From: an uncultured Collinsella sp. | GTDB lineage: Bacteria; Actinomycetota; Coriobacteriia; Coriobacteriales; Coriobacteriaceae | DNA: 6,443 nucleotides | Direction: 5' to 3' | Assembly (NCBI GenBank): GCA_900541715.1 | Contig: UQLI01000053.1 | Coordinates: 1-6,443, forward strand | In this document: in pieces, positions 1 to 5,396 of the stretch | How the letters are laid out: each line of letters starts with the position of its first letter | How positions within the stretch are numbered: the stretch's first letter is position 1 | Notes under the pieces: model-generated | Seen by the model: the letters and a program-made list of their open reading frames with translations, nothing else | Database searches by the model: none | What the model was told of the DNA's origin: nothing | Translations under genes and position numbers: made by a program

Positions 1-3
1 CTG

Positions 4-40
4 CGCAAGACGAAGGCCACATTAAGTGGCCTTCTTTGCG
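4..40 (+). terminator. Hairpin, probable terminator of an upstream gene
   Basis: A perfect 9-bp stem (12-20 with 26-34, GAAGGCCAC/GTGGCCTTC) encloses the 5-nt loop ATTAA. A second block, CGCAA (4-8) with TTGCG (36-40), can extend it across a small asymmetric internal loop. The tail on the plus strand is a short, interrupted T-run (CTTCTTTG), so this is a weak intrinsic terminator at best. It would serve a gene lying before the window. Its foot, GAAGGCC, is shared with the stronger hairpin at 141-162. Direction and function are inferred. Confidence 0.5.
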
Positions 41-140
41 TGCGGAACTCGCGATCAATCAAATATATTGCGGACGGGCACGCGGCCCTCTCGGGTCCAA
101 CGTGCGACACACCGGACTGGTTGTCTGAATTAAAGAAAGC
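41..140. other. Short non-coding stretch between two terminator-like hairpins
   Basis: I see no supported gene here. The only forward reading frame is short and starts in the first hairpin. No tRNA arms could be assembled on either strand. There is a TATATT hexamer at 64-69, but no acceptable -35 at the right distance on either strand. Confidence 0.4.
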
Positions 141-168
141 GAAGGCCCCTTTCGGGGCCTTCTTTTTT
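141..168. terminator. Intrinsic terminator at the 3' end of murB, probably bidirectional
   Basis: A perfect 9-bp stem (141-149 GAAGGCCCC with 154-162 GGGGCCTTC) closes a TTTC loop and is followed by six T residues (163-168) on the plus strand. This is a textbook rho-independent terminator in that direction. Read on the minus strand, the same stem is followed by GCTTTCTTT, a poorer but usable T-rich tail that would end murB. The murB stop codon (TTA on plus, 167-169) overlaps the T-run, so convergent transcription from left and right would both stop here. Confidence 0.88.
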
Positions 169-1129
169 AGAGGAATTCGCCTACTCGGTGGACTTCGGGT
201 TGTAGGTCTACTCCGAATTGGTCTTTGACGGTTGCTTGGATGTGGCGGATGAGTTCGTCGACGTCGGCGGCGGTGGCGTGGTTGGCGTTGACGATGAAGC
301 CGCAGTGCTTCTCGCTTACCTGGGCGCCGCCGATAGCGTGGCCGCGCAGGCCGGCGTCCATGATGAGCTTGCCGGCAAAGTGGCCCTCGGGGCGCTTGAA
401 AGTGGAGCCGGCGCTCGGCATGTCGAGCGGCTGCTTGTCCTCGCGGCGCTGGCGGTAGTCGTCCATGTCGGCCTTGATCATCGCGGCGTTGCCCGGAGCG
501 AGATTGAAGGTGGCCGAAAGCACGATGAAGCCGTCGTCGGCAATGCGGCTCTTGCGATAGCCCAGGTTGAGCTCATCGACATCGAACTCGATGATGTTGC
601 CGCTGCCACGGGTGCCGTCGTCGAGCTGGCGAGCAGGTTTGTAGACGCGCACGGACTCCAGCACATCGGCCATGCAGGCACCGTAGGCACCGGCGTTCAT
701 GTAGCAGGCGCCGCCGACCGATCCGGGGATGCCCGAGATGGGCTCCATGCCGGTGAGACCGGCCTCGGCTGCCGCAGCGGCGACATCGGAAAGCAAGGCG
801 CCGGCCGCCGCCGTGACGTGCGTACCGTCGACCGTAATGTTGGAGAGGCCTTCGCCCAGCGCCACGACGACGCCACGGATGCCCTTGTCGCCGACGAGCA
901 GGTCGGAGCCGTTGCCCACGATGGTGAGCGGCAGGTCGCAGCGATAACAGGTGTCGAGCGTGGCGACGAGGCCCTGCTCGGTATCGGGCGTGACAAAGAC
1001 GTCGGCCGGGCCGCCGATCTTAAACGTGGTGTGCTCGCGCATGGGCTCGCTCATCAGCACGTTGTCCTCGCCGGCAACGCCAGCAAGCGCGCACAGCAGG
1101 TCCTCGTTAAAAAAGTCGTTCTCGTGCAT
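167..1129 (-). CDS. murB: UDP-N-acetylenolpyruvoylglucosamine reductase MurB
   Basis: This is the cytoplasmic FAD enzyme that reduces UDP-GlcNAc-enolpyruvate to UDP-MurNAc with NADPH, the second committed step of peptidoglycan precursor synthesis. The protein is 320 aa. FAD-binding motifs are visible: TTFKIGGPAD at 34-43, GNGSDLLV at 72-79 and GIPGSVGG at 133-140, followed by MNAGAYG. YRKSR at 191-195 carries the conserved substrate-site Arg. The catalytic Ser is S242 in AGSTFKRP, and the acidic residue is E312 in PEVHRVGE. The AGSTF motif and length fit the type II enzymes of Gram-positives. I chose the ATG at 1127-1129 because AAGGCGG (1138-1144) sits 8 nt upstream. An in-frame TTG at 1172-1174 would add 15 residues, but it overlaps the probable -10 box. 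The gene is monocistronic here and divergent from the LacI-family gene. Confidence 0.96.
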   Translation of the reverse strand: MHENDFFNEDLLCALAGVAGEDNVLMSEPMREHTTFKIGGPADVFVTPDTEQGLVATLDTCYRCDLPLTIVGNGSDLLVGDKGIRGVVVALGEGLSNITVDGTHVTAAAGALLSDVAAAAAEAGLTGMEPISGIPGSVGGACYMNAGAYGACMADVLESVRVYKPARQLDDGTRGSGNIIEFDVDELNLGYRKSRIADDGFIVLSATFNLAPGNAAMIKADMDDYRQRREDKQPLDMPSAGSTFKRPEGHFAGKLIMDAGLRGHAIGGAQVSEKHCGFIVNANHATAADVDELIRHIQATVKDQFGVDLQPEVHRVGEFL

Positions 1130-1137
1130 ACGAATAT

Positions 1138-1178
1138 CCGCCTTTTGGTGGTCGTTGTCATCAATCGATTGCAATATA
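1138..1178 (-). promoter_or_regulatory. Probable murB promoter -10 and ribosome binding site
   Basis: On the minus strand, TATATT (complement of 1173-1178) is a 5/6 match to a -10 box, placing transcription start near 1165. AAGGCGG (1138-1144) lies 8 nt before the ATG at 1129. No convincing -35 hexamer is seen near 1196-1201. The -10 box overlaps the upstream TTG codon, which argues against that TTG as the translation start. Confidence 0.5.
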
Positions 1179-1233
1179 CCCCACCCGGACGGATTTGGTG
1201 CGCTGGCGGCGATAAAACAGCCGTCTACCGGAT

Positions 1234-1250
1234 TGGTAAAGTGTTTATCA
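1234..1250. promoter_or_regulatory. Degenerate operator-like inverted repeat upstream of the LacI-family gene
   Basis: TGGTAAA (1234-1240) and TTTATCA (1244-1250) form an inverted repeat with one mismatch and a 3-nt centre. The right half matches the outer seven bases of the palindromic operators in front of xfp (TTTATCA). Those operators have a 4-nt centre, so this site is one base shorter. A separate half-site, GATAAAAC, lies at 1211-1218. The site is between the murB and regulator promoters and just upstream of the regulator's -35 region, a sensible place for autoregulation. It is suggestive, not proven. Confidence 0.35.
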
Positions 1251-1271
1251 CCGAGGTAGAGGGGTGGTCGC

Positions 1272-1308
1272 TATACTTTCAAGAGATTGCGCGTAAACCT
1301 GGAAGGAG
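1272..1308 (+). promoter_or_regulatory. Probable -10 box and ribosome binding site of the LacI-family gene
   Basis: TATACT at 1272-1277 is a good -10 hexamer. The -35 region around 1249-1254 (CACCGA) is poor, which would make this a weak promoter, as is common for repressor genes. The Shine-Dalgarno AAGGAG (1303-1308) ends 4 nt before the ATG at 1313-1315, somewhat close but strong. The inferred leader is only about 30 nt. Confidence 0.5.
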
Positions 1309-1312
1309 CGAG

Positions 1313-2341
1313 ATGGCCAACAAAGTCACCCTCAAGCAGATCGCCCAGGAGGTGGGGCTTTCCCCCTCGTCGGTCTCGCTTGTTCTCAATAATCGGCCCT
1401 GTCGCATCTCGGAAGAAAACCGCAAGCTCATCAAGGAGGTCGCGGCGCGCAACCACTATGTTCCTAATCAGATTGCGCGTAGTCTGGTCATGCGCGAGTC
1501 GCGCACACTGGGCCTTATCGTTCCTAACATCGAGAGCCGCTTTTTTGCTTCGCTCGCCGGCAGCTTGGAAAAGCGCTGCCGCGAGGACGGATATGCGCTC
1601 TTTATTACCAGCTCGGGTGGAAGTGCCGAGGACGATCTGGAACTCTTGCGCCAGCTGGTGACGCGCGGCGTCGATGGTGTGTTCTTGGTCGTGGGCGACG
1701 AGTTCTCGGACGACCGCGCTTTGCGCGAGGAAGTCAGCCATCTACCCATCCCGGCGGTAATGGTCGACCGTGCCATCGAGGGCCTCGAGTGCGACAAGGT
1801 GATGTTCGATCACGAGATGGGTGGCTATATGGCCACGCGTTATCTAATCGAGCAGGGACATCGCCGCATCGCCTGCCTGGTCAACGCCCGCCGCTCCAAC
1901 ACGGGCCGCAAACGCCTGGCGGGCTACGAACGCGCATTGCGCGAGGTTGGTCTGCCCATTGACGCTCGCTTAGAGTTTGAGAGCGAGTACTACATTCCGA
2001 GCGCCTACGAGGCATCGGAGGCGGTGCTGGCGACCGATGCCACTGCCGTATTCGCAAGCTCGGACAATATCGCGCTCGGCCTGCTCAAACGCCTGCACGA
2101 GATGGGGAAGGGCATTCCGGACGATATCTCGGTGGTGAGCTACGACAACTCCGCCGCCGACGTTCTGTTTGAACCGGCTCTGACGGCAATCGAGCAGGAC
2201 CCCGGCGTACTTGCCGAGCATGCCTTTGGCTGCATGTCAAAGCGCTTGGCCGGCAGGGGCGGAAAACGTGCCGAAGAGGTCGTTTTGGAGCCGGAGCTCA
2301 TCGTAAAAGGCAGTGTTCTCAACCTTGCTAAACACAACTAA
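1313..2341 (+). CDS. LacI/GalR-family transcriptional regulator
   Basis: This 342-aa DNA-binding repressor has the usual LacI-family length. The helix-turn-helix spans about residues 5-27 (VTLKQIAQEVGLSPSSVSLVLNN). The hinge helix is around 51-60 (PNQIARSLVM), with L59 where the family intercalates Leu at a central CpG step. A periplasmic-binding-protein-like effector domain runs from about residue 66 (LGLIVPN) to the end. Probable sugar-contact residues are D152/R153 in MVDRA, R201 in RKRLAGY and D278 in SYDNS; they match positions used by LacI and GalR for sugar ligands. The ligand cannot be named from sequence. Translation starts at the ATG preceded by AAGGAG; the reading frame stays open upstream, but only as the non-coding complement of murB. 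The next gene is xfp, whose promoter carries two CG-centred palindromes of the LacI-operator type, making this protein the likely local repressor of xfp. Confidence 0.93.
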   Translation: MANKVTLKQIAQEVGLSPSSVSLVLNNRPCRISEENRKLIKEVAARNHYVPNQIARSLVMRESRTLGLIVPNIESRFFASLAGSLEKRCREDGYALFITSSGGSAEDDLELLRQLVTRGVDGVFLVVGDEFSDDRALREEVSHLPIPAVMVDRAIEGLECDKVMFDHEMGGYMATRYLIEQGHRRIACLVNARRSNTGRKRLAGYERALREVGLPIDARLEFESEYYIPSAYEASEAVLATDATAVFASSDNIALGLLKRLHEMGKGIPDDISVVSYDNSAADVLFEPALTAIEQDPGVLAEHAFGCMSKRLAGRGGKRAEEVVLEPELIVKGSVLNLAKHN

Positions 2342-2403
2342 ACATGTTTACCAACTCGTCTAGTTCGAATGTGGAGCGCCTGTGATGAAAGATATCGCAG
2401 GTG
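2339..2403 (+). other. Small palindrome and hairpin after the LacI-family gene
   Basis: TAAACATGTTTA (2339-2350) is a perfect 12-bp palindrome that includes the regulator's TAA stop codon. Further on, 2379-2386 pairs with 2394-2401 (8 bp, one G-U) around a 7-nt loop, with a weak extension to 2377-2403. No T-run follows, so this is not a clear intrinsic terminator. Transcription from the regulator could therefore continue into xfp. No other function can be assigned. Confidence 0.3.
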
Positions 2404-2434
2404 AGCGTCGCCGTCCTTAGATACTTGGCTCATT

Positions 2435-2465
2435 TTGACATGATAAAACGTTTTTTCACCATGAT
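2435..2465 (+). promoter_or_regulatory. Probable xfp promoter
   Basis: TTGACA at 2435-2440 is a perfect consensus -35. The best -10 candidates are CATGAT at 2460-2465 (4/6, spacer 19) and GATAAA at 2463-2468 (4/6, spacer 22). The -10 is thus uncertain, and both spacers are longer than ideal. The start would lie near 2470-2476, giving a leader of about 70 nt. The spacer is filled by the first operator and the -10 overlaps the second, so bound repressor should block RNA polymerase. Confidence 0.6.
2441..2458. promoter_or_regulatory. Operator O1 (LacI-type palindrome, one mismatch)
   Basis: This 18-mer, TGATAAAACGTTTTTTCA, is palindromic around a central CG except at one symmetric pair. It differs from the downstream site by a single base (T instead of A at position 15). 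It directly abuts the TTGACA -35 box. CG-centred palindromes of about 18 bp are typical of LacI/GalR-family operators, and a gene for such a regulator lies immediately upstream. Confidence 0.8.
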
Positions 2466-2479
2466 AAAACGTTTTATCA
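2462..2479. promoter_or_regulatory. Operator O2 (perfect 18-bp LacI-type palindrome)
   Basis: TGATAAAACGTTTTATCA is a perfect palindrome centred between 2470 and 2471. Its centre is 21 bp from the centre of O1, so two dimers would bind on the same helix face about two turns apart. It overlaps the likely -10 and start region of xfp. The presumed ligand is the product of the adjacent regulator gene; the assignment rests on position and symmetry. Confidence 0.83.
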
Positions 2480-2500
2480 AATAAACTAGTCCCAACGAAT

Positions 2501-2537
2501 GGTTGCGATATCGGAGCGCGACCACACAGCGAAGGGA
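2501..2537 (+). promoter_or_regulatory. xfp leader: small hairpin and ribosome binding site
   Basis: In the inferred 5' leader, GGTTGCG (2501-2507) can pair with CGCGACC (2517-2523), giving 7 bp with one U-G and a 9-nt loop. The Shine-Dalgarno AAGGGA (2532-2537) is 8 nt before the ATG at 2546-2548. The hairpin leaves the ribosome site free, so it may be a 5' mRNA stabiliser or have no role. I see no known riboswitch fold. Confidence 0.4.
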
Positions 2538-2545
2538 CATAAACA

Positions 2546-5074
2546 ATGGCTAAAACACTGGGAACGCCGTGGCAAAAACTGGGACATGAGGTTCCGGCTT
2601 CCGAGCTCGAGGGTGTCGACCTGTATTGGCGTGCCTCGAACTATCTGTCCGTCGGCCAGATTTACCTTCGCTCCAACCCGCTGATGCGTGCTGACTTTGT
2701 CGACGAGAAGACCGGCGAGACGCGTGACTTTGGTCGTCCGGACGTTAAGCACCGCCTGGTCGGTCACTGGGGAACCACGCCCGGCATCAACTTCCTGTTC
2801 GGCCACGTCAACCGCCTCATCGCCGACCACAACCAGAACGCCATCTTCCTGATGGGTCCTGGCCACGGCGGTCCCGCCGGTACTGCCCAGTCGCTGCTCG
2901 ACGGCACCTACCGCGAGATTCGCCCCGACATCACCGATGACGAGGCTGGCCTGCAGAAGTTCTTCCGCCAGTTCTCCTATCCCGGCGGCATTCCGAGCCA
3001 CTTTGCGCCCGAGACGCCCGGTTCCATCCACGAGGGCGGCGAGCTCGGCTACACGCTCAGCCACGCCTATGGCGCCGTCATGGACAACCCGAGCCTGCTG
3101 GCCGTGGCCGTGGTGGGCGACGGCGAGTCCGAGACCGGCCCGCTCGCGACCTCTTGGCAGTCCAACAAGCTCGTGAACCCGTCAACGGACGGCATCGTCC
3201 TGCCGATTCTGCACCTCAACGGCTACAAGATCGCCAACCCTACCATTCTTGCCCGCGTGTCCGACGAGGAGCTCACCAAGTTCTTTGAGGGCATGGGCTA
3301 TAAGCCGCACTTCTTTGTCGCCGGCTTTGACGACGAGAGCCATGCGAGCATCCACGCTCGTTTCGCTGCCCTGTTTGAGCAAGTCTTTGACGAGATCTGC
3401 GACATCAAGGCTACTGCGCAGGCACAGGCCGCCGCTGGTGAGAGCGTGGTCCGTCCCGCCTACCCGATGATCGTGTTCCGCACGCCCAAGGGCTGGACCT
3501 GCCCCAAGCAAATCGACGGCAAAAAGACCGAGGACTCCTGGCGTGCACATCAGGTGCCGCTGGCGAGTGCCAAGGACACCCACGAGCACTTCCGCGTGCT
3601 GCGCGAGTGGCTGCGCTCCTACAAGCCCGAGGAGCTCTTTACGCCCGAGGGCCAGGTGCGCCCCGAGGTGACGGCCTTTATGCCGACCGGTGAGCTGCGC
3701 ATCGGCGCCAACCCCAACGCAAACGGCGGTAAGGTCCGTCGCGAGCTTGAGCTGCCCGATATCCACGCCCACGAGATTCCCGTTGCCGAGAAGGGCCACG
3801 GCTGGGGCTCCACCGAGGCCGCCCGCGTCTTTGGTGAGTACACCGCCGATGTCTTGGCTAAGAACATGGACGACTTCCGCATCTTCGGTCCCGACGAGAC
3901 CGCGTCCAACCGCCTGCAGGCTGCCTACAAGGTGACCAAAAAGCAGTGGGATGCCGGCTTCTACGAGGATGAGGCCAACGACGAGCTGCTGGCCGGCTCC
4001 GGCAAGGTCGTTGAGCAGCTGTCCGAGCACCAGTGCGAGGGCTTCCTCGAGGCTTACGTGCTCACCGGCCGCTCCGGCGTGTGGAGCTCCTACGAGAGCT
4101 TTGTCCATGTGGTCGATTCCATGGTCAACCAGCACTGCAAGTGGCTCGAGGCCACCAAGCGCGAGATTCCGTGGCGTGCCCCCATCAGCGGCCTCAACAT
4201 TCTGCTGTCGAGCCACGTCTGGCGCCAGGACCACAACGGCTTCTCGCACCAGGACCCGGGCTTTATCGACCTGCTGCTCAACAAGGCCAACGATACGCAT
4301 ATCGTGAACGCTTACTATCCGGCAGACGCCAACATGGCCCTTGCCGTTGCCGAGCGCGTTTACCAGTCCACCGACTGCGTCAACGCCATCTTCTGCGGCA
4401 AGCAGCCCGCCCCGACTTTCCAGACGGTCGATGAGGCCAAGGCGGAGCTCGCCGAGGGCGTCGCGACCTGGAAGTGGGCATCGACCGCCGACTCGCTCGC
4501 CGAGGCCGATGTCGTGGTCGCCACCTGCGGCGACGTGCCGACGCTCGAGGCCTTGGCCGCGACAGACATGCTGCGCGAGCTGGGCATCAAGGTGTGGTTC
4601 GTCAACGTGGTCGACCTGCTCAAGATCCAGAACGTCTGCGAGAACGACCAGGCCATCAGCGACGAGCGCTGGGCCGAGCTGTTCGGCTGCGGTGAGAAGC
4701 CCGTCCTCTTTGCCTTCCACGCCTATGCCGGCACGATTCGCCGCCTGATCTGGAACCGCCCCGGCCACGACGCCTTCCGCGTCCACGGCTATGAGGAGAA
4801 GGGCTCCACGACCACGCCGTTCGACATGCTGCGCCTGAACAACATGGACCGCTGGGCCCTGGCTGCCGACGTGCTGCGCATGGTCGATGCTGACAAGTTT
4901 GCCGAGCAGATCAACGAGTGGGAAGCTTTCCGCACCGAGGCCTTTGAGTTCGCTTGCGACGAAGGCTACGATCACCCGGCCTTCACCGACTGGGTCTGGC
5001 CTGACGCCGCTGCCGCAACCGCAGCCGACGGCGCGCTCTCCGCAACCCAAATGACCGCGGGCGACAACGAGTAA
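2546..5074 (+). CDS. xfp: Xylulose-5-phosphate/fructose-6-phosphate phosphoketolase
   Basis: This cytoplasmic thiamine-diphosphate enzyme splits xylulose 5-phosphate (and probably fructose 6-phosphate) with phosphate to acetyl phosphate plus glyceraldehyde 3-phosphate or erythrose 4-phosphate. It is the key step of heterofermentative and bifid-shunt pathways. The 842 aa are full length; the family is usually about 790-830. Both family signatures are present: EGGELGY at 163-169 and the GAVMDNP...GDGE stretch at 176-194, where GDGESETGP starts the cofactor diphosphate/Mg site. Active-site residues expected from known phosphoketolases are all there: H74 (GHWGT), H107 (GPGHGG), H152, H335-Q336, E494, Y516 and H563-N564...H568-Q569 (HNGFSHQDP). 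The tail is Ala/Thr-rich and ends TAGDNE, as I recall from bifidobacterial enzymes. Dual substrate use is inferred from overall resemblance to Xfp; single-substrate Xpk activity is not excluded. Third codon positions are almost all C or G, suggesting high expression. Confidence 0.96.
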   Translation: MAKTLGTPWQKLGHEVPASELEGVDLYWRASNYLSVGQIYLRSNPLMRADFVDEKTGETRDFGRPDVKHRLVGHWGTTPGINFLFGHVNRLIADHNQNAIFLMGPGHGGPAGTAQSLLDGTYREIRPDITDDEAGLQKFFRQFSYPGGIPSHFAPETPGSIHEGGELGYTLSHAYGAVMDNPSLLAVAVVGDGESETGPLATSWQSNKLVNPSTDGIVLPILHLNGYKIANPTILARVSDEELTKFFEGMGYKPHFFVAGFDDESHASIHARFAALFEQVFDEICDIKATAQAQAAAGESVVRPAYPMIVFRTPKGWTCPKQIDGKKTEDSWRAHQVPLASAKDTHEHFRVLREWLRSYKPEELFTPEGQVRPEVTAFMPTGELRIGANPNANGGKVRRELELPDIHAHEIPVAEKGHGWGSTEAARVFGEYTADVLAKNMDDFRIFGPDETASNRLQAAYKVTKKQWDAGFYEDEANDELLAGSGKVVEQLSEHQCEGFLEAYVLTGRSGVWSSYESFVHVVDSMVNQHCKWLEATKREIPWRAPISGLNILLSSHVWRQDHNGFSHQDPGFIDLLLNKANDTHIVNAYYPADANMALAVAERVYQSTDCVNAIFCGKQPAPTFQTVDEAKAELAEGVATWKWASTADSLAEADVVVATCGDVPTLEALAATDMLRELGIKVWFVNVVDLLKIQNVCENDQAISDERWAELFGCGEKPVLFAFHAYAGTIRRLIWNRPGHDAFRVHGYEEKGSTTTPFDMLRLNNMDRWALAADVLRMVDADKFAEQINEWEAFRTEAFEFACDEGYDHPAFTDWVWPDAAAATAADGALSATQMTAGDNE

Positions 5075-5075
5075 G

Positions 5076-5186
5076 TAGGCATCCGGGACGGCCTCGCGCT
5101 GGGGCCTTGCCCGGGAGGGTGACTTTGTCCGGGGAAGTGGGCTTCGCGAACTTCCCCGGACAAAGTCACCCTCCCGGGCAAGGCCC
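5076..5186 (+). repeat. Palindromic repeat element A (perfect 37-bp stem) just after xfp
   Basis: The element has a 25-bp lead (TAGGCATCCGGGACGG then CCTCGCGCT) and then a giant hairpin. Positions 5102-5138 pair perfectly with 5150-5186 over 37 bp, with one extra G-U, around the 11-nt loop GGGCTTCGCGA. It begins one base after the xfp stop codon. Loop, right arm and lead recur downstream of the transporter gene in element C. There is no T-run after the stem, so it is not a standard terminator. As RNA it would be a long duplex of the kind RNase III cleaves, and could protect the xfp mRNA 3' end. It resembles REP/BIME or MITE-type repeats; the family is not one I can name. Confidence 0.88.
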
Positions 5187-5296
5187 TCTCGACCGTTTCG
5201 ATCTGCGGGGCTGAAAATTTTTAATGCAACGGTGACTTTGCTGATGCTGCCCTGGAGGCTGCGCATCTTTCTTTGGTCAGCTAGGATTGCATTGCC
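5187..5296. other. Spacer between elements A and B, no gene
   Basis: I see no coding sequence. TTTAAT at 5220-5225 is a possible -10 with only a poor -35 (TTTCGA, 5196-5201), so it is a weak candidate promoter for the transporter gene. GGTGACTTTG at 5231-5240 repeats ten bases of element A's stem (5118-5127), perhaps a relic. AATGCAA (5223-5229) and TTGCATT (5287-5293) form a distant inverted repeat flanking that relic. Confidence 0.35.
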
Positions 5297-5371
5297 GGGG
5301 CCTGGGTGCCTGCTTTGTTTTGAGAAGTTCGCGGAGCCCACTTCTCAAAACAAAGCAGGCACCCCGGCCCT
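5297..5371 (-). repeat. Palindromic repeat element B, opposite orientation, upstream of transporter gene
   Basis: Positions 5304-5328 pair with 5340-5364 as 25 perfect base pairs. A T/C mismatch (5303/5365) follows, then five more pairs (5298-5302 with 5366-5370). The 11-nt loop TCGCGGAGCCC is, on the minus strand, GGGCTCCGCGA, one base different from element A's loop. The apex (GAAGT/ACTTC) and foot (GGGCC/GGCCC) also match A, but the middle of the stem is different sequence (TGCCTGCTTTGTTTTGA). The 25-bp lead of A and C is absent. It ends 25 nt before the transporter start codon, so a transcript starting further upstream would carry it in the leader. Confidence 0.85.
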
Positions 5372-5384
5372 CGTGGAATAGCTA

Positions 5385-5392
5385 AGAGGGGG
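5385..5392 (+). promoter_or_regulatory. Ribosome binding site of the transporter gene
   Basis: AGAGGGGG precedes the ATG at 5397-5399 by 4 nt. A second ATG at 5393-5395 is in another frame and overlaps this purine run, so it is unlikely to be used. No good promoter fits between element B and this site. Confidence 0.55.
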
Positions 5393-5396
5393 ATGG

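Noticed and set aside
41..130. tRNA gene between the two leftmost hairpins
   Set aside because: No T-loop GTTCRA motif, acceptor stem or cloverleaf could be assembled on either strand.
40..228. Small forward open frame at the left end
   Set aside because: It starts at the end of a hairpin, has no ribosome site, and reads through the murB terminator and 3' end.
1172..1174. TTG as the murB start, adding 15 residues
   Set aside because: It overlaps the probable -10 box TATATT and lies upstream of AAGGCGG, which is ideally placed for the ATG at 1129. The extra residues are polar and not typical of MurB.
218..1312. Long forward open frame across the complement of murB, continuous with the LacI-family gene
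   Set aside because: It is antisense to a clear MurB, has low-complexity Val/Ala/Gly composition and matches no domain. The regulator has its own ATG at 1313 with a good ribosome site and begins exactly at the family's normal N-terminus. The open frame is a by-product of GC-rich codons.
2499..2684. Possible 61-aa leader peptide overlapping the xfp start
   Set aside because: The ATG at 2499 has no ribosome binding site, the frame runs out of phase through xfp, and the sequence shows no attenuator-like codon runs.
3182..5341. 719-codon minus-strand open frame opposite xfp
   Set aside because: It lies antisense to a full-length phosphoketolase with all motifs intact. Its composition is that of a GC-rich shadow frame, and its start falls in element B.
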